A stretch of DNA of 64,000 nucleotides from the NCBI RefSeq assembly GCF_030272615.1, contig NC_081412.1, positions 478,119,657-478,183,656 on the forward strand, written 5' to 3'. The DNA comes from Cryptomeria japonica (Eukaryota; Streptophyta; Pinopsida; Cupressales; Cupressaceae). Positions 54,187 to 64,000 of this stretch are shown here, piece by piece; position 1 is the stretch's first letter, and every line of letters starts with the position of its first letter. A model generated the notes under the pieces. It did not search any database. It was not told where the DNA came from and saw nothing but the letters and a program-made list of their open reading frames with translations. The position numbers and the translations under genes were made by a program.

Positions 54187-55852
54187 ATATGTTTGCTATT
54201 TCATAGCACACACCCAGCCTCAACTCTACTTGGATTTCCTGCCGTTTCTCTTGCTTTCTACACTTGTGTAATAGCCATAGGTATTGATGAGAGATGTAGG
54301 TATGATTTGATCCCAGGTTAGTAATGTGTCAAGCATCTGTAATCTCCCAGATTTCTTCAAAAAAATAAGGATTGAACAGGTAATCAAGATTAACAGCAAT
54401 TTAATGAACTACAGTTCTGATCCACACAATAAAGGCTGGAAAATTATGCATAACAAACTGTTGTCACCATTAAATTTGCAATGGAAATTTCTGATTTACA
54501 TTCTGATCTGGATTCACTGGACCTTACAGCATTAACCCCTTTCAAAACTGATGTGATATAATCGTAACAACTGCTAACAATTCAGATACACCGGGTGCAA
54601 ATCTGAGTGTTTGCCTTGACAAGGTGGCCACCTGAATAGGATGTATGCCTCCACAGTTTAAGGTCTATCTTTCCTCTCCCTGGTTGATGCCTGTGTAAAG
54701 TAGGTTGCTGCTTATTCTTGACAGAAGGATGGCAGCAGGCTGGAGGTAGATTGCATGGTTGTCGGTAAGATCTGTTGCAACCTGGAGAAATAGTGATCTT
54801 CCGGTGCTGGGATTGCTAGAAGACTCTAGCTGCTCAGATTTGTATGGATTATGGATAGCGGTCTGGAAACCACATTCGCCCTTGTGAAATGCTACTGCTG
54901 GGTACTCATTGGTGGGCGATAGGGTGGTCTGTGGCCTGAGAGGTTGATTTAAGGCCCACTCACCCCAATTTAGCTTGGTCTTGCCACTGGTGGACTGTGA
55001 ACTGTCAAAGAAAACAGCGATCTGATCTCCAGGTAGATGTAATTTCTCTAGGATGCTAACTTGCGGAACTTAAGGCTTCAACCTGTTATAAGTCACAATC
55101 TCCAATAAGTACTGTTGCAACCCTGAATAAGATTGTAATCTGTGGTAAGGGTTTGCATCCTAACCTCAATTTTAGCAGCCTAGGAAATTCATCCTCAATT
55201 GCAGAAGTTTGGATTGAACCAAAATGTAAAATCAGAAAAATTAGGTGCGCCAAATGAGGATGAGACTTACTTTTATACTTTCCTGTGGTTTTGGGCACAT
55301 AGGATCTATTTTGGAAATTTAAATTTAATTTATATTATATGTTTTATAGCATTGAACGTCAACTAGAGAGAGGGGGACATGACAACTTGCCTTCTTCAAT
55401 ACCCCCTTGAAGGGGAATATAAACATGCTTATAGTTACACATATATGCATATATAATATTTTTGCTTTATTTGTTTAAAATGTTAAAATGTTTCTGCATG
55501 TATTTGTGCATGAGTCTATCCATCTGCAAGCCCCTTTCTTGTATGCTTATGACATTGGGGTCATACGTTTCTAGCCACAAAACTTCTAGAATAAATGGGA
55601 ATCAATTGCTCGTATGAAAGTCAAATTGTCTTCTCTTATTATCACCTTCTTGGATAAAGATAGCTTGTATTTATTACGAGGCTAATCTGTTAGTGACAAT
55701 TCTATACACATTTTAGCACTTTATGGGTGGAGCTTTCGCTTGTTGCTGACTGAACATAGATTGTTTTGAGGTATACAAGGAGGAAATCTCATCTTGACAC
55801 TTCTTTTGTGTTGAAGCTTAGCTCGTCATCGAAGGTCATTATAACCTTACAA
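54187..55852. other. unclassified, partly GC-richer sequence
   Basis: No coding region is recognised. 54590-55280 is less AT-rich than the surroundings and has a TATAAAAG box on the - strand near 55270, so it may be an undetected LTR or the debris of one. Confidence 0.35.
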
Positions 55853-55857
55853 ATTAT

Positions 55858-57391
55858 TGTTAGTCCCAACCGGTGCTGAGAGGGGAGGGGTGAATCAGCA
55901 CTTTACCTATTATATCTGATTTAACCTTAATCAATTTTTCTATTCAAACTTAATACTTATCAGAATAAGCAGCATTAATAAACTACATGCACACACATGA
56001 CCATTCACACAAGAACACCAAGATTTATCTTGTGGAAACCCAAATGGGAGAAAACCACGGTGTGAGTAGAAACTCACAAAATCTGCACTCTTTTGGAGGA
56101 CGCCTGGTAAGGAGCCATCCTTGTTAGGAGATTACAAAGACACTGTTAGGTGCCACTCGGTTAAGGGATTTTTTTAGTCTTTTAACAAGGCTACTCTATT
56201 AGAGGTAGCCTTGTTAAAGGACTTAGGATCATCAATTAAGATGTCACCCGGTTAAGGGATTTTACAAAGGGACTTGTTAAAGTCCATCCGGTTAAGGGAT
56301 TTTGAGTTGCAATGGTTAGAAAGCAACATGAAGTTGATCTGTTGGAATAGCTACTGATAGCTTGATTAGATTACAATGAATCTCATACTCTGTTTGCACT
56401 GGTTGTGTCTGCTCTGCACTACAGCGATTCTTTGCTCATACCCTCGGCTCTGCACTCTGCCGGTCTACTTCACACACACTCTGCTCTGCTAAATCACTTA
56501 GCACTTCCTCAGTCTTCACTCTGCACTTTGGATCGCCTCTCACAAGATTTGCACTTTGCAAATTTTTCGATCAATCATTTTGGTTTTCGCCAAAAGCCTT
56601 GATACCATATTTCGCCAACACATACCCGTTGATATCTCACAAGCAACTCATCCTTGATTGCCTCTGCAATTCATAATTTCACCAACCTCTGGGTCGTGTT
56701 CTGTCTTTTTAATGCGAACCAGAAAATCCGCACAAATCTCACCTTAACTGGTTGTTAACTGCTGTAGACTTCACTTGCTCGTTTGTTTGATGATATCTCG
56801 CCATGACTGACTCACCTTTGGTCATCGCATCCAGCTTACCGATCACTGCTTCGAGATTCCCGGTGGATATCATCCTTCAACCTGTATCACTGGTTCATCG
56901 TTGTAACTCTGTTATCTTCTGCCACCGGTCATTGATCACTAAATAGACTGATCACTTGTCTGTCCAAAGAGCTCCGGTCATGCATAAGACTACTAAACTT
57001 CAGTCTGAGCCAACTCCTGTGACCGCATCATCATGTCAACTACTTCTTATGGTGACTGCTTCTTTATCCGGTGGGGAGTCTTGTTGTTTCTTATCCAAAC
57101 ATCCTTCAACATACCGGTTGCCGGTTGCCGCTTCTACACTAACTCACTTGTCAGTTGGAAACAATGCACTGCCAGCATATCACTTACCGGTTTGTAGTCC
57201 TTGCACAAGTCAACACTAACTTGTGTACCAGTGACTCTAAAGGTCTTTGTGCTGAAAGACATTTCCTCACTTACCGGTGAATATCAAAGACATCTCATTA
57301 AGTATGCAACAATAACAGTACTGCACAAACATCTCTTACATCGGTAACCATCCTATACCGATTGACATCAATGACAATCACAATGCTAACA
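55858..57391 (-). mobile_element. copia solo LTR, 1534 bp
   Basis: The target duplication ATTAT is perfect (55853-55857 and 57392-57396). The ends are TGTTAG and CTAACA, exact inverses. On the - strand it starts TGTTAGCATTG...TTGTCATTGATGTCAA and ends with CACCCCTCCCCTCTCAGCACC, closely resembling the LTR of the copia element at 2656-7941 (GAGAGG...GGGTGAATCA and CCCAAATGGGAAAAACCACGG motifs in both). No internal sequence is present. Confidence 0.93.
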
Positions 57392-57396
57392 ATTAT

Positions 57397-58461
57397 ATCC
57401 TAATTGGTTTCTTTCTAAGACAGTCTATTGGAAATTGAAACCAATTGCTGAGTCTAACAGAACTAGGAAGTGATTTGTTTTTTGTATCACAAAAGCCTGG
57501 CTAAGCTATATTTCAATTCCAATTTGCTTTTTGTCATACATAGGAAGTGATCATAGGATCAAATGCGTGCTATAGAAGATACAATATATTTTGTTTATTT
57601 GTTTCAAATGTTTGTAAACTAGTACATAAATTTTAAAATTTATGTTGTTCAGGTAGATTTTCTTGGATACTATATATTTTTCTGGATATGATTGAGGATG
57701 TTATTTGAGAAAGGGGAGAGTTTGTTTGTCATGAACTGTGCCAATATATCTATTCCTGCTATAATCCATGGGTTTTTTATTTGACTAATATATATTGATC
57801 TGCCGATGTCAAGGATAGGGATAAGTTGCTTAAATAGGTGGGGATGTATTAGAGCTCTCAAATGGAATCCAATCAGCAGAAAGTCACCTAGTAGCTCTTA
57901 AGCATTGCTTATCCTTAGTATTATCTACATTGAAGTGACTGAAGAGTAAGCTCTTTGGGGCATATACTTTTTTGCTAAAGAGTATCTTTGTCTCTTTGAG
58001 GTGAGTACATTGGCTCCTTTGTAATTGGTTACTGTAATGACAACCCTAAATAGAACCAAAAATTTGCACATTTTTTTAAACATCATTCTGTCATATCATG
58101 ATAATGAATATGTATATCCAGGGGCAGCACTACAGAGCATTTTCCGGCAATGTAAATTCTCATAGTTCATACATAACACACATTATCTACAATATTACAA
58201 TTCGATTACATCATAAAGATCAATAGAGAGTTAACTTTTAATGATACTTGAAGCATACCAAACCTGCTTTGCTTGGTCATTTAGATTCCTTGTCTTTAAT
58301 CTGCCATGGTTGGCCTTGGGGGTGCATTACGAACCTTCCAATGTGGACATGATCCCTATCTATCCCTCCGAGCAGATTTTGCGGCCTGTGTTGAGGGAGT
58401 GGACATTTAGATTATCCTACAGTGCATAGGGATAACCTCCTAAAGACCAATTATTCAAGGT
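57397..58461. other. unclassified intron sequence
   Basis: AT-rich; nothing recognised. Confidence 0.4.
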
Positions 58462-58469
58462 GTTTCTAT

Positions 58470-59083
58470 CAAAGTTTTAAAACTCGGACTCGCCACAGAC
58501 AAGGCAAACAAAAAATTTGGACTCAGACTCGGACTCGTGAAAGACTCGCGAAAGACTCGGCAAAAAAAACCCCGTAGTTTTACACATTACACATTACACA
58601 TGTCATATGATCTACAAACATGCAATATTTGAAATTTCATCATTCATACTCATAGTTTCAACTCTAAAATGTATAATAGCAGCATAAGTTTATAAATGTT
58701 TACAAAATTACATATAATGATATATCCAACTCCAAATGTGAAAAACAACAATGAACAAACTAAAGAGAAGACTACATCTTCCTCTTTGTATTTCTCCTCC
58801 TTCACACCCTACAAACCTGTCATAACCAAGCAAGAATGCCAAATGAGGGGAAAAAAACAAAAAAAACTCACTTTTAAAGCTTGCATGACGTTTTTCCTGG
58901 GTTGCGTGAGTCCATCTGAAAGACTCGCACGTCTGTGCAAAAGACTCGCACGAGTCCTTGCAAAAGACTCGCGAGTCTTTCAGATGGACTTGCCAAGACT
59001 CGCCTCACGAGTCCTTGGCGAGTCGACTCGTGGCTCCCATGGACTCGCGAGTCCGTGGCGAGTCCACTATTCTTAAAACATTG
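58470..59083. mobile_element. non-autonomous hAT-type DNA transposon
   Basis: This 614-bp element is flanked by an 8-bp target duplication with one change (GTTTCTAT 58462-58469, GTTTCTAC 59084-59091). Terminal inverted repeats start CAAAGTTTTAAAACTCGGAC and, at the other end in reverse, CAATGTTTTAAGAATAGTGG; both continue into ACTCGCCAC(A/G)GAC. Sub-terminal regions are packed with GACTCG/CGAGTC words, including palindromes GACTCGCGAGTC. It has no transposase. The 8-bp duplication and CAAAG-type ends indicate the hAT superfamily. Confidence 0.85.
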
Positions 59084-59091
59084 GTTTCTAC

Positions 59092-59437
59092 CATTGATGA
59101 ACTAAGATAACAATTCCATATCAAGGTATGCCATATCAATAGTATGAAGTGGGCTTGATCTATTACCTATGTATGCTTCACTAGAAATTCTCTTTGGACT
59201 TTCATCGCTAACATGCTGCTGGCCCCAAGGCACACATGCTTTGGCGGAATCTGTCTTGTTGTCTAAGTGGTATGATTAACAGTCTGCCGTCATAATATGC
59301 TTCTTGATTATTGTCTATCTCAAGCATGGATAAGCTTACCTCTAAATGAGTCATAGGATTTCCATTGGTGATCACCTCAAAAGGAAAAGGGTAACCCACT
59401 TATTACAGGTATACAACCTCTACCTATGCCCTCATAG
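59092..59437. other. unclassified spacer with one open - strand frame
   Basis: The - strand frame 59208-59399 reads NPMTHLEVSLSMLEIDNNQE and looks protein-like in composition, but it is short and unrecognised. It could be a leftover of a captured gene or chance. Confidence 0.3.
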
Positions 59438-59529
59438 GGCCCTGTTGTGACGTTTTCACACATTGCTCCATTGCAAATGGGGACCCCCTTATTTTTTGCT
59501 TTTTAGGATAGTGTTTTGGCGTCTTGGGT

Positions 59530-60705
59530 TGTAATATCCCTAAATAAATATTAATATTCAATCTTAATTGTACTCTTATTAATATTATTTTATAATTTCT
59601 ATCCTATATATTAATTTTTAATTTTTAATATTTAATAACAATCATTACTATTTGATATATATATTAATCTTTGTTTAAATATTAATTTAATATTAACCTG
59701 CAATATTATTAATATCAATCGGGGGGAGATTATTCCTGATAAAGTATGAACTATTGGAAATATTGTTTGTGACTCTTCATAAAGAAAGTTACGATCCTAC
59801 TCGACCACGAATTATATAAAGCAAATTTTACAGCTAGCCAAAAGGGATATATAGAGGATCAAGGGGACAAGGAATCACACTGTCAGAAAGGTTGTCTGCA
59901 GTCGTATGTATCCCTTAACAATGTTAATATGGAAACCTTAAAGATGTGATAAGGTATTAATATTATTAAATATTGTTCAATGATAATCATGTTCCAGAAT
60001 AGGAATAGAATTCATTAAATAATAAATAATAAGTTTCAAAATAAATGCAATATAATAAAAGAATATATCTTGGAAGAGAAATTAACTGGTTATCTAATTG
60101 TAGAATAGCAGTAAACTATACAATGTTACTCTGGATATTTACAAACATAAATACAGTCAGATATATTATAATAGGTCTGGATATTTAAATTAATCATGAT
60201 AACAATTAAGTTATATAATAGTAAGAGAAACTACGTTAAATCGGTATAATAGTGGAATTACTTAATATATAATTGCCATTACTACGAGCAACTAAGGAGA
60301 GGTGATGGACTTGTTTCCAAGAGCGGCAGTCTAAATCCAATCAATAGGTTGTTTCCCAAGAGAGGGCGGGGATCAGCGATCTGAGAACCTTGAGGACAGG
60401 GTCCAAATTGGGGTAAGGGCTTGGATCTGTAAACTTTGAGGGAAGCCTATTGAAATTAGTATCAAAGCGCTTGGCAACATAGTCATTCTCTTCCTCTTAG
60501 ACTGGAGTAATGCAAGGGTTTAAGGTTATAATTGTTGAAGTTAATCTTTTAAAATTAATTAATGAGCAATTTACTTATCAATCAATCAAATCAATAGAAA
60601 ATGGACTGATACACATTTGATTATTTTGGTGAACCAATATCTTATTTTAACTAATCTAAGTCATATTGAAATAAGATAAATTATGATTAAACAGGGGACA
60701 TTACA
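59530..60705 (+). mobile_element. solo LTR, family S copy 2 (S2), nested in G3
   Basis: Begins TGTAATATCCC and ends GGGGACATTACA, like S1. Target duplication TGGGT is perfect (59525-59529 and 60706-60710). It is 1176 bp with no coding region. Its insertion post-dates that of G3. Confidence 0.92.
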
Positions 60706-61189
60706 TGGGTTTTGTCTTCGGTCTCTAGCCTTTGCAAATGAGTCAAGTTTTTAAAAAATTGGAGGTGTCATCAGAATCAATAAGAGTGGTCAAAAGAACG
60801 TTTTGATGCTATGGGTGCGCTCAAATAGGTCGAAGGAGTAACAACGCAATTTTCGGTGATCAATTCTGACAACTTCCTATTTTTAGGAAATTTGCTTGTT
60901 TTCTACTTTTTCTAAAAATAGAAAGTTTTGTTTTTGCCATTTTGGGGCCAATCTGAGAGCTTTCTTTTTCTAAAAATAGAAAGTTGCTTTTTTTGATTTT
61001 TCCGAGATTGTAGGTAGTTTTTGAGTCAGAGGAAATGTTGGGCTAGTTCATTGTTAGGAATGCTAATTGAAGATCACAGGAAAAATGGCTAAGTATGAAG
61101 TTTAGGAATGAAAAATTCCTAAATTACTTGGAAAAATTCCTTGTTTCCATGGAAGAATTCCATTTTCCATGGAAAATTCCTTAGTTCAC

Positions 61190-61330
61190 ATGAAGTCCGC
61201 CTAGGAATCAAGGAAATTCCTCAACCAAGGATGAAGTCCGCCTAGGAATCAAGGAAATTCCTCAACCAAGGATGAAGTCCGCTCTGGCTATTGAAGAAAA
61301 TCCACAAGTTCACATGAAGTCCGTCCTAGC
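61190..61330. repeat. 41-bp tandem repeat in G3 U3
   Basis: Two exact 41-bp units start at 61190 and 61231 (ATGAAGTCCGCCTAGGAATC and onward), followed by partial units at 61272 and 61314. Nearby, GGAAAATTCC and CCATGGAA words recur (61120-61180). It occupies the same LTR position as the minisatellites of G1 and G2. Confidence 0.88.
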
Positions 61331-62339
61331 AACATGGAAATTTCCTGTCCAAGTAGCAAGTCTGCTCATGGTGAGGATAAAAAATTTGGTTAAGTGTTTG
61401 ATTGATTGGAAAAAAATTCAAAAAATTTGGTTAAGTGTTGATACCTTGGAGTACAAAATAAAAATTTGTCTGTGTTGATATATTGGAGGAAAATTCGAAA
61501 ATTTGGCTGTGTGTTGATAGATTTAAAAAATTCAAATCAAGATGAAGTTCGCCAATGACAGAAGGTTGTAGAAGAAAGCATATGAGATCACCTTTGAGGT
61601 CATTAAAAGTGAATAAAGAAAGAAAGGGAAGGTTCAATTTGGTGTCCAAATTATGACCGAGTTCATTTCCAATAAACATAAAAACAAAAAAACAAAGCAA
61701 AGCAAGAGTTCAACTTCTCTATAAACTTGAGCTTTGGCATTCATTCAACTCACAAGTTGCTTCTCGAGGTTGCAAGTTGAAGCTCAAGGAAGAATCTCTG
61801 TCAAAGTTCAAGGGGAATTTTGAAGAAAGTTGCAGGTGCAAGTCAATCTTTAGAGGAATTCAGACTAATTCCTACATTTGAAGGCGAAGTGGAAAGCAAT
61901 TCCTCAAAGCAATTAAGGAATTTTTTTTTCAGGTTTATAAGAGTTTTGAAGGCATATTTTCAGAATTCAGTCTCTTTCACACTTCAAGATTTCCTTCTTT
62001 CAATGTGAATTTTAATTTACCAGACTTGTGGAAGGACCTTCATTCTGGATTCCTCGAATTTTTCGTAAGATTGAGGTTGCTTTTAATGCTTTTTACAGTT
62101 TTGGAGGCAAATTTTTTTATGATCAGACAATTAAAATATCCAGAATTTCACCAAGTCTTTATTTTTTAGTTTCAATTTCATAATCAGACTTGATTTCACA
62201 ATTTCCAAAATTTCACTAAGTCTGATTTTTAAAAAGTTAGCTTTCAAAATTCCTTCAAGCAAGTATCAAACCCCCTTTTTCTTTTCTTAACTTAGGAATT
62301 TTTCATGTTTTCAGGTGGTAGATGTCATCTCAAGGAGGG

Positions 62340-62895
62340 ATTTCTAGAAAGACGCAAATGAAATTCAACAACAAAGGACCACAACTGGAATCCAAGATCG
62401 TGACAAAGTGGAGGAAGGTTGTAGATATTGACCTTGGCCATGTGGATCTCGAAGATTTCAAGAAAAGAAGGCAAAGAAATCTTCCTTAATCCATAAATAT
62501 TCCTTGGAAAAGATGAGGATTGATGGTGCCAAAGTAGAAGAAACAATCAAAGCAATCCAAGACAAGGTCTTTGTCATAGTCTCCGATGTGCTTGAGCAAG
62601 AAATAGTTCGAGACAAGGACATGGATGTAGAGAACCTGAAGGCCAAAGTTCAGAGCAACTTCTTCACTTCTATGAATCCAATCCAGAAGCAACATTTTAG
62701 CAAGGCATCCTCATTTCTATCCATTGAGGATGGTTTTCGAAAACTAATGGGATGGACTTGATGGAATACAAGACTGACATTTTGCCAAGTGTCCCAATGG
62801 AAGGGCTCAATGCCATAGTGACCAGGTTCATTGAATTCGCTGCCAAAGAAAAGGATAAGGGACACCCACTTGTAGAAGATAGTCGGATTTATTAG
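62340..62895 (+). pseudogene. decayed ORF in U3 of G3
   Basis: Frame 62504-62761 encodes MRIDGAKVEETIKAIQDKVF, then NFFTSMNPIQKQHFSKASSF. A shifted frame from about 62765 reads DILPSVPMEGLNAIVTRFIE, which aligns with DTLPSISMEELDFVLARFLE at the end of the G2 ORF. Both end about 100 bp upstream of the TTGGCC-TTGATC promoter block. Function unknown. Confidence 0.6.
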
Positions 62896-62964
62896 TTGTT
62901 TATTTCTCATTGGTCCATTTTGGATAACTATGTCAGCTTGCCTTATTTAGCATTTGATGTTTTA

Positions 62965-63025
62965 ATCTTGGCCATTGATCTTGGATCAATCTGGGCCATT
63001 GCTTTGTAATGGGTGTCTGTATAAA
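62965..63025 (+). promoter_or_regulatory. conserved promoter block of G3 LTR
   Basis: TCTTGGCCATTGATCTTGGA is followed by TATAAA at 63020-63025, matching G1 and G2. In G2 and G3 CTCATTTGTAA lies just downstream of the TATA box. Confidence 0.7.
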
Positions 63026-64000
63026 CCCTCCTCTTCTCATTTGTAAAGGGTGAGATTTCAAAGAAATTGTTGTAGTGATACTTCTTAAGTAATAGACATG
63101 ATTCATTGTTCAATTGTTGGTGAATCTTTGTCTACTTTTGCAAGTTAGCATGGTTTCTTGCCTCTCATTAGAATGTATTTCATTTCCAAGTTGATAGATT
63201 GAATGAAGGATTTGATAAAATATCTTAATGTGGAGTTGATGTGTTCATACTTTTTATAATTGGATGATTTTCAATTATATTGCAAAATTAGCTAAACTAG
63301 TAAATAAAAACTTAACTTCTATTGTTATATTCATTGTTCAATATGTTGGTGAATATGAGTGATATGAAAATCTTTTGAACTCCTTAGAAGATAGCACCTT
63401 TCTTGTGTAGTTGTTGAATTTGGTAAAACAAGAATTGGTTTAAATTCCACTTTTGCAGTTTCTGTCTTCAGAGTTCATAGGATTAGCTTAGGATTATAAT
63501 TATCTCCCTAAACCCTCACCCCTTTTTTCATTTTTTCCAAGTCTTAGTAGAAATAGGATCCAAAGAGCTTATTGCAAAATCATTCCAAAAGAGAAGAAAG
63601 TTACGAGTGTCAGCAATCATCAAAATCCTTTTGGTTGATTTACTCCTCGAACAATTATGTAAGTCCCCCCCTTGAGATTACCGGCAAATCACAACGAACC
63701 AACTGAGACTATCCGTACGCATTTGGGAACATTGGAGTCATCTTTGTGATCACATAGCTCAGCAGTTTAGCACATAGAAGATTTTGATCAAGAGAGAATA
63801 GGATATCTCTAGGTATTTTATTCTGTGTTGAATGTGCGTAAAACCATACCAACAGGCCCTTACTCCATTTGTAACTGTAAAAGTTAGTGCCTGGATCCTG
63901 CTTTGCATTACAATTGGAAGAGAGGTTCCTAATTCGGTATAAGTAGTTTCCAACCCAACCACCACTATGACTTAACTACTCATTGTGGTGTTTGAATGAT

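Larger units (their letters stand above)
59443..63854 (+). mobile_element. giant solo LTR, family G copy 3 (G3)
   Basis: The target duplication GGCCC is perfect (59438-59442 and 63855-63859). Begins TGTTGTGACGTTTTCACACA and ends ACCATACCAACA. It is 4412 bp, or about 3.23 kb without nested S2. The same conserved promoter block and an R/U5 of about 0.83 kb with AGAATAAAATACC (in reverse: GGTATTTTATTCTGTGTT) match G1 and G2. Confidence 0.88.
49487..64000 (+). other. ARP5 intron 3, 5' part (more than 14.5 kb)
   Basis: I searched for the next conserved ARP5 segment (ILDYAFDRLG-like, HPILITE-like) in all + strand text after 49486 and did not see it. The donor at 49487 is a strong GTAAGA. The intron therefore probably continues beyond the window. 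Confidence 0.6.

Noticed and set aside
49487-64000. ARP5 exon 4 within the window
   Set aside because: I looked for the next conserved ARP5 block on the + strand and did not find it; a small or divergent exon cannot be excluded without an alignment.
1-64000. tRNA, rRNA, CRISPR or organelle sequences
   Set aside because: No cloverleaf-like gene, rRNA segment, spaced repeat array or plastid/mitochondrial gene was recognised on either strand.

Overview
This is plant nuclear DNA, very probably from a gymnosperm such as a conifer. That is an inference from three things: one split host gene with enormous introns, very low gene density, and layer upon layer of old, degraded retrotransposons (Ty1/copia, Ty3/gypsy, LINE, SINE, MITEs). 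I cannot name the species.

Host gene. The only host gene I recognise is the 5' part of an actin-related protein 5 gene (ARP5, a subunit of the INO80 chromatin remodeller) on the + strand. Exon 1 is 14640-14740, exon 2 is 14837-14907 and exon 3 is 49362-49486. All splice sites are GT/AG and the phases match, giving an unbroken N-terminal 99 residues. Intron 1 is 96 bp. Intron 2 is about 34.45 kb and intron 3 runs off the window (more than 14.5 kb). So nearly everything from 14.9 kb to the end is intron content of this gene.

Left flank (1-14.6 kb). 1-2650 is unclassified. 2656-7941 is a decayed copia element on the - strand with AAGTG target duplications. 9171-9383 is a tRNA-type SINE with a 12-bp target duplication. 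9484-12700 is an RNase H-like coding remnant split by a 5'-truncated LINE (9888-12618).

Intron 2 (14.9-49.4 kb) is a set of nested elements. Two MITEs sit in tandem, TTA-[15258-15718]-TTA-[15722-16092]-TTA. A gag-only Ty3/gypsy-like element spans 16170-23159, and its 3' LTR is split by a 3.87-kb solo LTR (G1, 18744-22617). A second gypsy element on the - strand spans 23237-30777, with a tripled primer-binding site fragment at its left and a solo LTR (S1, 29296-30300) at its right. A short-LTR element spans 32045-41119 and is split by a 5.27-kb solo LTR (G2, 35202-40472). A decayed copia element (about 41.6-44.7 kb, +) is interrupted by a LINE tail and followed by a copia-like LTR with hairpins and a dyad cluster (44707-47175).

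Intron 3 (49.5-64 kb) holds an unidentified decayed coding segment on the - strand (49.9-50.4 kb), a chimeric copia remnant (51057-54181), a copia solo LTR (55858-57391, ATTAT duplications), a non-autonomous hAT element (58470-59083), and a third giant solo LTR (G3, 59443-63854) that itself carries solo LTR S2 (59530-60705).

The most unusual item is the G family. These are three very long solo LTRs (3.9, 5.3 and 4.4 kb) with perfect 5-bp target duplications, the same ends, a conserved TATA region about 0.8-0.9 kb before the 3' end, unrelated minisatellites in U3, and, in G2 and G3, a decayed ORF inside U3 just upstream of the promoter.
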